A stretch of DNA of 64,000 bases from an uncultured Lachnospiraceae bacterium (GTDB lineage Bacteria > Bacillota > Clostridia > Lachnospirales > Lachnospiraceae), in the NCBI GenBank assembly GCA_947566645.1, contig CANOKL010000002.1:124001-188000 (forward strand). Direction: 5' to 3'. How positions within the stretch are numbered: position 1 is the stretch's first letter; every line of letters starts with the position of its first letter. A program made the position numbers and the translations under genes. The notes below the pieces were generated by a model. The model searched no databases. It was not told the DNA's origin and saw only the letters and a list, made by a program, of their open reading frames with translations. Below are positions 50,461 through 58,815 of this stretch, piece by piece.

Positions 50461-53163
50461 TTAGGCTGTCGGATTATCCGGTGTCGGATTATCTGGTGTC
50501 GGATTATCCGGCGTTGGATTATCCGGTGTCGGATTGTCCGGTGTCGGATTATCCGGCGTTGGATTATCCGGTGTCGGAGTAGGTGTCGGAGTAGGTGTCG
50601 GAGTTGGAGTAGGTGTCGGCGTCGGGGTTGGCGTCGGAGTGGGATCCGGTTCTGGATCTGGGTCATCACTGCCGTCGTCGTCACCGTCGTCGTCATCATC
50701 CGGCTTCTTCTTGTCATCATCCGGCTTCTTCTTGTCATCGTCCGGCTTTTTCTTATCGTCATCGTCCTCTTCGTCACCGACATCTTTTCCGTCAGCACCC
50801 TTTATACCATAATGTCCGGGACATGCGGTATTTGGTACAGAGCCTTTTGCAAAGTACTCTGTAATTGTTGGGCATTTTCCAGCTACGGCAAGATGACCCG
50901 TGTACTTGCAGACCGTTTTCTTCTCAACAGAACTCGGCATCTTAAATTCCTTCTCCTCCAGATTCTCATGAATCTGGCTCATAACACTTCTCCACAGGGT
51001 AAGGTGGTATCCTGTGTCACTTAGAGCCTTATTGTCATCATAGCCGCCCCATACGGTACAGATATAATAGGGAGTATATCCGGCGAACCACACGTCCTTA
51101 TCCGAATTGTCTTCATTTGTTGAAGTACCGGTTTTTCCGGCTACGGGCATATTATTCAGCCGGGCCTGGGTTCCGGTACCGCTTTCCACTACAGTCTGCA
51201 TTGCGCTTGTGAGCAGATAAGCTGTACTGTCCTGGAGAGCCTGATGGCTGTCCGGCGTTCCGTCTAAGAGAACATTGCCGTCATGATCAAGAACCTTTGA
51301 ATATAAAGTGGGTCTGTTATAGACTCCCTCGTTTGCAATCGCAGCGAAAGCGCCGCACATCTCATAATTATAGACACCGTCAACAATACCGCCCAGTGCA
51401 GTAGACTGTACAAGGTCAGATACCTCGCCGTATCCATCTATATACCGGCTCTTTACAAGTGTCGTAATTCCAAGGTCCTTACATGCATCGTACCCGACCT
51501 CCGGGGTGATCTCAGTGAACATCTTAACTGCGCATACGTTTGCAGAATCCTTAATTGCATTGCGGATAGTCATATCACCGCGGTAGCTTCCGCCCCACCA
51601 GTTTTTCACATACTGACCGCTGTCATATTTGAAAGGTTCGTCGCGGATCAGTGTTGCGAGGGTTTTCCCGCAGGAATCAAGGGCGGCTGCATATACAGCG
51701 AGGATCTTAAAGCAGGATCCGGGCTGTCTTGTAGAACCCTTGTAGGCGCGGTTCAGGGAGAGGCTTGTCTTTTTCTTGCCCCGTCCGCCGACCATGGCTT
51801 TTACTTCACCGGTATGCTGGTCCATGAGTGTAAGAGAAGCCTGAGGCTGTGGGGTAATATTAATGACTTCGTCATACGTATCCCCGTCCTGGGCAATGGT
51901 AGACTTCCATTCCTTGATGGCCTTCTTTGCGGCATCCTTACTTGAGAAGACCAGTCCCTGCTTATCGCCGTGCTCTTCCTTCATATAATTCTTGATATTT
52001 CCGGACCCATAGTTTTCTATGGAGCCGTCAGCCCGGGTGACAGTCAGGGCGTAATCAAGACCATATTCCTTCAGGGCAGGATAATTCTCGTCATTATTCA
52101 TCTCTTTATCACAGATCTTCTGCATCTTCAGATTCTGTGTAGAATAAATACTTAAGCCTCCGCTGTACACAGCGTTATAGGCCTGCGTCTCGGTAAAGCC
52201 GCACTGCTCCTGCAGATCCTCCATAACCTGGTCTGAGAGCGCATCTACAAAATAGCTGTAAGGGGTTGATTTTTCAGCGGCAGCATTCACCTTCTGAACC
52301 CTTGCGTACACATCATCCGCAACAGCCTCTTTATAGGCAGACTTGTCAATATAACCCTGCTCCAGCATCTTTTTCAGTACTTCATCCCGGCGGTCCTTAT
52401 TGTCCTCCGGATTTGTCACCGGATTCAGGACAGCCGGACTCTGTGCAATACCCGCAATGGTCGCACACTCAGACAGATTCAGCTCAGATACATCCTTGTT
52501 AAAATACCTCTTGGCCGCAGACTGCACGCCAAGTGCATTCTGTCCGAGATTAATTGTATTCATATAGCTTTCAAGGATCTCGTCCTTACTCATCTGCTTT
52601 TCAATATCCAGCGCAAGGAACTGCTCCTGGATTTTACGCTTCAGCCTGTCATAGAATGTCTTTTCCTCTGTAAACTGGGGGAAGATATTATTCTTAATCA
52701 GCTGCTGCGTCAGAGTACTTGCACCCTCAGAAAAGCTTCCGGAAGTAAGCCCCTTCACGGCTGCACGGGCAATACCCTGTGGATCAATCCCGCTGTGACT
52801 GTAAAAACGTTCGTCCTCAATCGCAACAAAAGCATGCTGCATATCCACCGGAATCTCATCAATCGTCCGGTAGATCCGGTTCGCCCCTTCATTCACAAAC
52901 CGTCCGGTCTCCGTCTTATCATCGTCAGCATATACAATCGTAGTAAATCCTTTCGGTCCGACCTGAGATGGGGACACCTCAGGAGAATCATCAATAATAT
53001 TCTTCACAAATAATCCGCCGCCAATTACACCGACTACCCCAATTACAATAATGCACAGGAGAAGAGCTTTAAACAACCGGAAACCAACACGTTTCCCCTG
53101 CATCGAAGCCTTGGAAGTAATCTGCTTCTGCCTCTGGGCGGCCTGCCTTTTACCATAATTCAT
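50461..53163 (-). CDS. Class A penicillin-binding protein (PBP1A-like), 900 aa
   Basis: One membrane helix (about 33-55) precedes the transglycosylase domain (catalytic Glu in AIEDERFYSHSGIDPQGI, then GASTLTQQLIKN) and a transpeptidase domain with SxxK as STRQPGSCFK, SxN as SAN, and KTG as AGKTGT. It polymerises and cross-links peptidoglycan outside the membrane. The C-terminal 110 residues are low complexity: three KKPDDDK units, a (PT)n run and seven DNPTP units, probably a wall-spanning spacer. The ATG at 53163 follows GGAGG at 9 nt; the GTG at 53169 is too close to it. Confidence 0.95.
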   Translation of the reverse strand: MNYGKRQAAQRQKQITSKASMQGKRVGFRLFKALLLCIIVIGVVGVIGGGLFVKNIIDDSPEVSPSQVGPKGFTTIVYADDDKTETGRFVNEGANRIYRTIDEIPVDMQHAFVAIEDERFYSHSGIDPQGIARAAVKGLTSGSFSEGASTLTQQLIKNNIFPQFTEEKTFYDRLKRKIQEQFLALDIEKQMSKDEILESYMNTINLGQNALGVQSAAKRYFNKDVSELNLSECATIAGIAQSPAVLNPVTNPEDNKDRRDEVLKKMLEQGYIDKSAYKEAVADDVYARVQKVNAAAEKSTPYSYFVDALSDQVMEDLQEQCGFTETQAYNAVYSGGLSIYSTQNLKMQKICDKEMNNDENYPALKEYGLDYALTVTRADGSIENYGSGNIKNYMKEEHGDKQGLVFSSKDAAKKAIKEWKSTIAQDGDTYDEVINITPQPQASLTLMDQHTGEVKAMVGGRGKKKTSLSLNRAYKGSTRQPGSCFKILAVYAAALDSCGKTLATLIRDEPFKYDSGQYVKNWWGGSYRGDMTIRNAIKDSANVCAVKMFTEITPEVGYDACKDLGITTLVKSRYIDGYGEVSDLVQSTALGGIVDGVYNYEMCGAFAAIANEGVYNRPTLYSKVLDHDGNVLLDGTPDSHQALQDSTAYLLTSAMQTVVESGTGTQARLNNMPVAGKTGTSTNEDNSDKDVWFAGYTPYYICTVWGGYDDNKALSDTGYHLTLWRSVMSQIHENLEEKEFKMPSSVEKKTVCKYTGHLAVAGKCPTITEYFAKGSVPNTACPGHYGIKGADGKDVGDEEDDDDKKKPDDDKKKPDDDKKKPDDDDDGDDDGSDDPDPEPDPTPTPTPTPTPTPTPTPTPTPTPTPDNPTPDNPTPDNPTPDNPTPDNPTPDNPTPDNPTA
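50471..50640 (-). repeat. Minisatellite encoding the PBP1A tail
   Basis: Seven 15-bp units (plus-strand form GGATTATCCGGTGTC with small changes, 50471-50575) encode DNPTP. A 6/12-bp repeat encodes (PT)n up to about 50640. A third short repeat near 50695-50760 encodes KKPDDDK. Tracts like these usually change length by slippage. Confidence 0.9.
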
Positions 53164-53308
53164 AAGCACCTGCCTCCTTTATACGAGGACATTATAACAA
53201 ATAAGAAGATTGAAATAAAGAAAAAAATGAAATCTTCATATTTTAGTAGGAAAATCTTAAGAAATTCGTTACAATAATATGTAGAATAGTTGTAGAGAGG
53301 AAAACATT

Positions 53309-53350
53309 ATGCCAAAGGAAAACATTATGCCAAAGGAAAACATTATGTCG
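53309..53350 (+). repeat. Tandem duplication of a ribosome site and start codon
   Basis: The 18-base unit ATGCCAAAGGAAAACATT occurs twice in a row (53309-53326, 53327-53344), after GAGGAAAACATT and before ATG TCG. Each copy brings its own AAGGA and ATG, giving three consecutive initiation modules in one frame. Confidence 0.9.
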
Positions 53351-54007
53351 CAAGAATCACGAACCGGATATAAAACAATCTATGAAAACGGAGAAGGAGA
53401 GGTCATAGAAAAAAAATCCCGTTTCATAGCCATCGCAGCTCCGGTACAGAGCGAAGAAGAAGCACTTGCCTTCCTGGAATCCATCCGCAAGAAGTACTGG
53501 GATGCAAGGCATCACTGCTATGCATACATTCTCGGTGAGAAAAAAGACATCAGGCGTATGAGCGATGACGGCGAGCCAACCGGAACCGCAGGGAAACCTA
53601 TCCTGGATCTGATCGAAGGAGGAGACCTGACCAATACCATCATTGTAGTAACCCGCTACTTCGGAGGAACCCTCCTTGGAACAGGAGGACTGGCCCGCGC
53701 CTACTCATCCGCCGCCCGCGCCGCCCTTGCCGCTGCCGTCATCATAACAAAAATTCCAGGACAAAGTCTCCACATCACCACCGACTACACTGCCCTCGGA
53801 AAAATCCAGCACCTTCTGGCAGCCCGGGGAATCCACACCCTTGCCACCGACTACACCGACAAAGTATCACTGGAAATCCTCGCCCCCGCAGAAGAAATAT
53901 CCACCATTACCACCGCACTCACCGAAGCCACCAACGCCAAAGCCGAAATCCACCCCGGCACCCCCCACTGGTACACCCAGATCAACAACCAGATTCACCT
54001 ATTCTAA
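53309..54007 (+). CDS. yigZ: YigZ/IMPACT family protein, up to 232 aa
   Basis: Family motifs are clear: DARHHCYAYILG, SDDGEPTGTAGKPIL and VVTRYFGGTLLGTGGLARAYS. IMPACT proteins bind the translation machinery in eukaryotes; the bacterial role is uncertain. Three in-frame ATGs at 53309, 53327 and 53345 each follow an AGGAAAACATT-like site because an 18-base unit is duplicated. The conserved domain begins only after the third, so the ancestral start is probably 53345. The last third uses many C-ending codons, unlike nearby genes. Confidence 0.9.
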   Translation: MPKENIMPKENIMSQESRTGYKTIYENGEGEVIEKKSRFIAIAAPVQSEEEALAFLESIRKKYWDARHHCYAYILGEKKDIRRMSDDGEPTGTAGKPILDLIEGGDLTNTIIVVTRYFGGTLLGTGGLARAYSSAARAALAAAVIITKIPGQSLHITTDYTALGKIQHLLAARGIHTLATDYTDKVSLEILAPAEEISTITTALTEATNAKAEIHPGTPHWYTQINNQIHLF

Positions 54008-54147
54008 CCCCAAGGCCGAAGCCCCAGAAGCTTCCCTACCCCACAACGGAAGCTTCAAGAGTTTCTCCCATGAGAGGTTCCAGAAGTGTCCCACCCCACA
54101 ACAGAAGCCCCTAGAAACTTCCGCATTCCACTCTCCATCCAGCGTAC
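54008..54147 (+). other. C-rich intergenic stretch with a degenerate repeat
   Basis: CCAGAAG...CACCCCACAAC-type sequence appears twice with a period of 56 bases (54024 and 54080). GAAGCTTCC/GGAAGCTTC can form a 9-bp hairpin around 54027-54052. No gene or terminator with a T run is visible. It joins the yigZ end to the long inverted repeat at 54148. Confidence 0.5.
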
Positions 54148-54416
54148 GAAGGGAAAACAGGAGCAGCACCTCCACAGCCGGCGGGATGGCGTTCAGAAAC
54201 GGCTGTAACAATTTGAGAATGAAAAGCGGCCCGGATATTGGACCACAGCCTGTATTACAAATACAGGCTGTGAGGACAGGCTGAGGTGAGAATTTATCCA
54301 AAATTCTCACCGAATCTGTCCGGTGTCCAATATCCGGGCTGCTCTTTCATTCCACAAATTGTCAGCCGTTTCTGCGCCATCCCGCCGGCTGTGGAGGTGC
54401 TACTCCGTCCTCCTTC
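54148..54416. repeat. Long inverted repeat 2 with branched centre
   Basis: Two arms of about 84 bases (54160-54243 and 54323-54406) are about 90% complementary, beginning AGCACCTCCACAGCCGGCGG and ending in CCGGATATTGGAC. GAAGG/CCTTC extends it to 54148-54416. The centre carries a perfect 13-bp hairpin (CACAGCCTGTATT, 54244-54272), a GGACAG/CTGTCC stem and a perfect 11-bp hairpin (GGTGAGAATTT, starting near 54285). There is no coding frame or flanking T run. It looks like a palindromic mobile element or an elaborate RNA. Confidence 0.85.
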
Positions 54417-54427
54417 ACACCCATCCC

Positions 54428-54961
54428 CTAAGAGAATTCCGGCTCAATCAACCCAAAGGTGCCGTCTTTTCTGCGGTACACCACGCATACTTCATCTGTC
54501 TCTGCATTACAGAATACAAAGAAGCTGTGTCCCAGAAGCTCCATCTGTACGCATGCGTCCTCGGGGAACATAGGCTTAATTCCGAACTTCTTCGACCGTA
54601 CTATCTTAATATCCCCGTCATCATAAGCCTCTTCCGCCTCAAAGAGCTCCGCATTAAAATTATTACCCTCCTGATGTCTTGCAATCAGTTTGTTTTTATA
54701 TTTTCTAAGCTGGCGTTCAATTACCTCCTCTACCAGGTCAATCGATACATACATATCCGTGCTTTCCTGCTCAGAGCGGATAATATTGCCCTTTACAGGA
54801 ATCGTTACCTCAATCTTCTGGTGTTCCCTCTGCACACTTAAAGTTACATGGATTTCCGTGTCAGGAGTAAAATACCTTTCAAGTTTTCCAAGCTTGTGCT
54901 CTACAGTTTCTTTTAAGCTAGGTGTTACATCAATGTTCTTTCCTACGATGATAAATTTCAT
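54428..54961 (-). CDS. hpf: Ribosome hibernation promoting factor, long form
   Basis: The 177-aa protein has the N-terminal S30AE domain (MKFIIVGKNIDVTPSLKETVEHKLGKLERYF) and the C-terminal dimerisation domain (EEAYDDGDIKIVRSKKFGIKPM...LLGHSFFVFCNAET) that pairs 70S ribosomes into 100S. The ATG at 54961 follows AAGGAG by about 10 nt; the longer frame to 55012 has no site. The long inverted repeat lies 11 bases past its stop. Confidence 0.95.
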   Translation of the reverse strand: MKFIIVGKNIDVTPSLKETVEHKLGKLERYFTPDTEIHVTLSVQREHQKIEVTIPVKGNIIRSEQESTDMYVSIDLVEEVIERQLRKYKNKLIARHQEGNNFNAELFEAEEAYDDGDIKIVRSKKFGIKPMFPEDACVQMELLGHSFFVFCNAETDEVCVVYRRKDGTFGLIEPEFS

Positions 54962-55088
54962 ATATGCCCAACTCCTTTTTATATATTTTTCAGAGAGAGT
55001 ATAGTCTGACAACTTATTAACAGGCTACGAATCTATCTGATATATCCAGTATAGCACGTTTGGACGCTAATGTATAGAACGGATTGCT

Positions 55089-56000
55089 TCAATTTTGGGA
55101 AAATTTGCTACCACGGCTTTTTTGCACTTTGCTGAATAAAAACGGATAGATCACAAGTACCCATAATACCAGTATAAAATATTCGAGAGCCTTTGCCAGA
55201 ATGGAACTGCCTGTAAAAGAAGAAAGGGATGACTTAAGGAGCAGCGCGCAGGCAAGACCTGCGGCAAGCTTTAAGAGCTGGCCCGGGAGGGAAAGGCCGC
55301 TGGGATCAAAATTCATATAGCTGCGTTCCACATAATATCCTGCGGCAAAGCCAAGACCTGCACCGGAAGCTTTCAGGCAGTCTGCGGCATATCTTGCTTC
55401 CAGTGTGCCGTCCGTGTGCAGGATCAGCGCATAGGCACAGACAGCAAGAGAGAGTGCGGCAAGTACTCCTGAGATCAGCGCCGGACTGGTGCTTCCTGAC
55501 AGCAGATAATCCTGGAAATGCCACAGAATCCAGGAAATCACAAGGGAAATCCCCATTGCCGTGAGTACGTCCTTCGGAGTATGGCATCCAAGATACATCC
55601 TGGAGAAGCCAATGAGGAGAAAGGAAAGGACACATAAAAGCTTTCCCCAGATACGTCTGCACTTAAGCGCCAGCGGAAAGAAGAGGCAGACAGCCCCCTG
55701 TGTGTGTCCGCTGGGAAAGGAGTACCCGGTTGCTCCGGGAACGGCGCTTTCTACTGCATGAAATTCCGGGTCCAGAATCCAGGGCCTGGGGATGCGGAAA
55801 GTAATCTTCAGCGTCTGCACGCACAGACCGGCGGTAAAGTACGTAAAGCCCAGAAGATAAGCAAAGCGCTTATCCACGCACCAGTAAAGGGCGCAGATAA
55901 CCGCTATGAGGATGATTTCCTGTCCGAAATAGGTGATAAACTGCATACATTTGTCAAGAAAAGGGGTACGTATTCCCTCTAACATCCATAAAAATCTCAT
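55089..56000 (-). CDS. PAP2 family phosphatase, membrane, 303 aa
   Basis: The three PAP2 motifs are present: KITFRIPRP, SFPSGHT and SRMYLGCHTPKD. About seven to eight membrane helices are predicted. Family members remove phosphate from lipids such as undecaprenyl pyrophosphate or phosphatidate, or related substrates. Its ATG overlaps the typA stop as ATGA, so it is translated with typA. Confidence 0.9.
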   Translation of the reverse strand: MRFLWMLEGIRTPFLDKCMQFITYFGQEIILIAVICALYWCVDKRFAYLLGFTYFTAGLCVQTLKITFRIPRPWILDPEFHAVESAVPGATGYSFPSGHTQGAVCLFFPLALKCRRIWGKLLCVLSFLLIGFSRMYLGCHTPKDVLTAMGISLVISWILWHFQDYLLSGSTSPALISGVLAALSLAVCAYALILHTDGTLEARYAADCLKASGAGLGFAAGYYVERSYMNFDPSGLSLPGQLLKLAAGLACALLLKSSLSSFTGSSILAKALEYFILVLWVLVIYPFLFSKVQKSRGSKFSQN

Positions 56001-57823
56001 GACCGGCTTCCTCGTTTCCGCATCTTAGGATCAAGAATCTTTTTACGGATTCTTAAGGATTTCGGGGTTACCTCTAACAGTTCATCTGTATCAATAAAAT
56101 CCAGTGCCTCTTCAAGACTCAGAATCCTGGGCGTGGTCAGCCTGAGTGCTTCGTCCGCGCTGGAGGAACGGGTATTGGTAAGATGCTTTGTCTTGCAGAT
56201 ATTTACTTCAATGTCATCTGTCTTGGCATTTTCACCAATGACCATGCCAGAGTAAACCTTTTCCCCAGGGCCGATAAACAGAGTTCCCCGCTCCTGGGCA
56301 CTGAACAGTCCGTAGGTAACAGACTCTCCGGTCTCAAATGCAATCAGGGATCCCTGTTTGCGGTACTGGATATCGCCTTTGTAGGGCTCATAACCGTCAA
56401 ATGCCGTATTCATGATCCCGTTTCCTTTCGTGTCTGTTAAGAATTCTCCGCGGTAGCCGATCAGGCCTCTTGCAGGGATCTTGAACTCCAGACGGGTATA
56501 GCCGCCGTTGGAAGTCCCCATGTTGGTAAGTTCCCCCTTGCGCTGGCTCAGCTTTTCAATGATGGTTCCCGTAAACTCATCCGGCACATCAATATAGGCG
56601 GCTTCCACAGGCTCTAAGAGTCTGCCCTTTTCATCTTTCCGATACAGTACCTCCGCTTTGCTGACAGCAAACTCATAGCCCTCCCTGCGCATATTTTCAA
56701 TGAGGACAGACAGATGGAGTTCCCCGCGCCCGGATACCTTAAAGCTGTCTGTACTGTCAGATTCCTCCACCCGCAGGCTGACATCTGTATTGAGCTCCCG
56801 GAACAGACGGTCTCTTAAATGGCGTGAAGTGACATATTTTCCCTCAAGTCCTGCAAAGGGGCTGTCATTTACAATGAACTGCATGGCGATTGTTGGCTCG
56901 GAGATCTTCTGAAACGGTATTGCCGCCGGATTTTCCGGGGAACAGATGGTGTCTCCGATGGAGATGTCCGCAATTCCGGAAATTGCCACAATAGAGCCAA
57001 TTGTAGCTTCTTTTACGTCTATTTTGTTCAGCCCGTCAAATTCATATAACTTGCTGATGCGTACCTTCTCCATCCGGTCCGGATCATGCTCGTTTACAAC
57101 GACTGCATCCATACCGACCCGGATGGTACCATTATCCACCTTGCCGACTCCGATACGTCCCACATATTCATTATAATCAATGGTACTGATCAGCACCTGG
57201 GTGTCTGCATCCGGATCCCCTTCCGGAGCCGGGATGTAGTCAAGGATTGTCTCAAAAAGGGGCTTCATGTCACGCTCTTCCTCTGTGAGATCCAGGACTG
57301 CCACGCCAGATTTTGCAGAAGCATAGACAAAGGGGCAGTCCAGCTGTTCATCCGAAGCATCCAGGTCCATGAAGAGCTCCAGCACTTCGTCAATCACTTC
57401 ATCAGGCCTTGCCTCAGGACGGTCAATCTTATTAATGCAGACAATAACCGGAAGACTAAGTTCCAGTGCTTTCCTGAGCACAAATTTTGTCTGGGGCATG
57501 GCTCCCTCAAAAGCATCCACCACAAGAATAACGCCATTTACCATCTTGAGGACACGCTCCACCTCTCCGCCAAAATCCGCATGCCCCGGGGTGTCAATGA
57601 TATTAATCTTCGTTCCCTTATAGTAGACGGCAGTATTTTTAGAAAGAATGGTGATGCCGCGCTCCCGTTCAATATCATTGGAGTCCATAACACGCTCTTC
57701 CACTTCCTGATTCTCACGGAATACACCGCTTTGCTTCAGCAATTCGTCCACAAGAGTGGTCTTGCCGTGGTCAACATGGGCGATAATTGCTATATTACGT
57801 ACATCTTCACGTTTCGTTTTCAT
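55997..57823 (-). CDS. typA: Translational GTPase TypA/BipA
   Basis: The 608-aa protein has G1 AHVDHGKTT, the RGITI switch region, DTPGH and NKID, followed by EF-G-like domains and the TypA-specific C-terminus (GLIGYRGEFLTDTKGNG). It binds ribosomes and helps 50S assembly, mainly under stress or low temperature. AAGGAAGA precedes the ATG. It is the first gene of a two-gene operon with the PAP2 protein. Confidence 0.97.
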   Translation of the reverse strand: MKTKREDVRNIAIIAHVDHGKTTLVDELLKQSGVFRENQEVEERVMDSNDIERERGITILSKNTAVYYKGTKINIIDTPGHADFGGEVERVLKMVNGVILVVDAFEGAMPQTKFVLRKALELSLPVIVCINKIDRPEARPDEVIDEVLELFMDLDASDEQLDCPFVYASAKSGVAVLDLTEEERDMKPLFETILDYIPAPEGDPDADTQVLISTIDYNEYVGRIGVGKVDNGTIRVGMDAVVVNEHDPDRMEKVRISKLYEFDGLNKIDVKEATIGSIVAISGIADISIGDTICSPENPAAIPFQKISEPTIAMQFIVNDSPFAGLEGKYVTSRHLRDRLFRELNTDVSLRVEESDSTDSFKVSGRGELHLSVLIENMRREGYEFAVSKAEVLYRKDEKGRLLEPVEAAYIDVPDEFTGTIIEKLSQRKGELTNMGTSNGGYTRLEFKIPARGLIGYRGEFLTDTKGNGIMNTAFDGYEPYKGDIQYRKQGSLIAFETGESVTYGLFSAQERGTLFIGPGEKVYSGMVIGENAKTDDIEVNICKTKHLTNTRSSSADEALRLTTPRILSLEEALDFIDTDELLEVTPKSLRIRKKILDPKMRKRGSRS

Positions 57824-57910
57824 GTAAATCTTCCTTTTCTTTTTTTGAATTCAGTGGTACAATAGGTTACTATAAAAAATACCTTTTGACGCTTACCTTA
57901 TAACTTTAAT

Positions 57911-57938
57911 AGTGTATCACAATTTTCAAAATTTACAA
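57911..57938 (-). promoter_or_regulatory. Putative promoter of typA
   Basis: On the minus strand TTGTAA (57938-57933), 16 bases, TACACT (57916-57911). It lies about 90 bases upstream of the typA start. Confidence 0.45.
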
Positions 57939-58031
57939 GATGTGAAAATAGTTGTTCTAAAAAAATGTATTTGCTCATAGACTAATTAATGACCATGAAA
58001 TACGCTTCAGAGGAAGGGAGAATGTAAAATT

Positions 58032-58658
58032 ATGTCAGATAAGATTATTGAAAACAACCAGGTAACAATTATGGGAGAAGTTGCTTCCGGATTCACGTTC
58101 AGCCATGAGGTATTCGGGGAAGGCTTCTACATGGTGGAGGTACGGGTACGGCGCCTGAGTAATTCTGAAGACAGGATTCCGCTCATGATATCCGAACGCC
58201 TGATTGACGTGTCACAGGACTATACGGGAGAATTCATTATGGCAAGCGGGCAGTTCCGCTCCTATAACCGGCACGATGAGCAAAAGAACCGGCTCGTATT
58301 ATCCGTATTCGTAAGAGAAGTGTCGTTTATAGATGAGGAGCTGGACGGGGCGAAGACGAACAGCATCTTTCTGGACGGCTATATCTGCAAGCTGCCGGTA
58401 TACAGGAAGACGCCGCTTGGAAGGGAGATTGCGGATCTGCTGATGGCTGTCAACAGGCCTTACGGGAAGTCAGATTATATACCATGCATCTGCTGGGGCA
58501 GGAATGCAAGGTTTGCCTCTGCATTTGAGGTGGGCGAGCATGTGCAGATCTTTGGGAGAATTCAGAGCAGAACCTACATAAAGAAACTGACGGAGACAGA
58601 ATCACAGGAGCGTACTGCCTATGAAGTATCAGTAAGCAAGCTTGAATGTATAGAATAG
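58032..58658 (+). CDS. SSB-like OB-fold protein, 208 aa
   Basis: The C-terminal half (NSIFLDGYICKLPVYRKTPLGREIADLLMAVNRPYGKSDYIPCICWGRNA) matches the SSB/PriB OB-fold. The N-terminal half (NQVTIMGEVASGFTFSHEVFGEGFYMVEV) has a similar strand pattern and may be a second OB-fold. The acidic DxxF-type tip of canonical SSB is missing; it ends SKLECIE. It is therefore an accessory single-strand-binding protein rather than the replicative SSB. A GGAAGGGAG site precedes the ATG. Confidence 0.8.
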   Translation: MSDKIIENNQVTIMGEVASGFTFSHEVFGEGFYMVEVRVRRLSNSEDRIPLMISERLIDVSQDYTGEFIMASGQFRSYNRHDEQKNRLVLSVFVREVSFIDEELDGAKTNSIFLDGYICKLPVYRKTPLGREIADLLMAVNRPYGKSDYIPCICWGRNARFASAFEVGEHVQIFGRIQSRTYIKKLTETESQERTAYEVSVSKLECIE

Positions 58659-58700
58659 TAACAGGGTAACAGTTCAGACCAGGAATTTGCCAGACTTTCA

Positions 58701-58729
58701 TTGACATCCCATCCTGTTAATGTTAATAT
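58701..58729 (+). promoter_or_regulatory. Promoter of dapA
   Basis: TTGACA (58701-58706), 17 bases, TAATAT (58724-58729). The leader has a GCAGGCC/GGCCTGC hairpin near 58746-58767 but no lysine riboswitch. Confidence 0.8.
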
Positions 58730-58815
58730 TTTATTAGCTATTCAGCAGGCCTGCACAGGGCCTGCCCCGCAGTTACAGATTTTGATGAAAAGAAAAGCAG
58801 ATCAGGAGGATGAAT

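Noticed and set aside
50471..50575. Possible CRISPR array
   Set aside because: Units are 15 bp with no spacers and encode the PBP1A tail; the 57/58-bp units at 60667 are contiguous and also lack spacers.
50449..51024. Arg/Ile-rich and Gly/Val-rich plus-strand frames
   Set aside because: They are the complement of the PBP1A repeat tract; repeats keep several frames open by chance.
57086..57865. Plus-strand 259-aa open frame
   Set aside because: It is antisense to typA, with no ribosome site or recognisable domain.
58659..58815. Possible lysine riboswitch upstream of dapA
   Set aside because: None of the L-box blocks found at 1866-2029 is present; only a short hairpin is seen.
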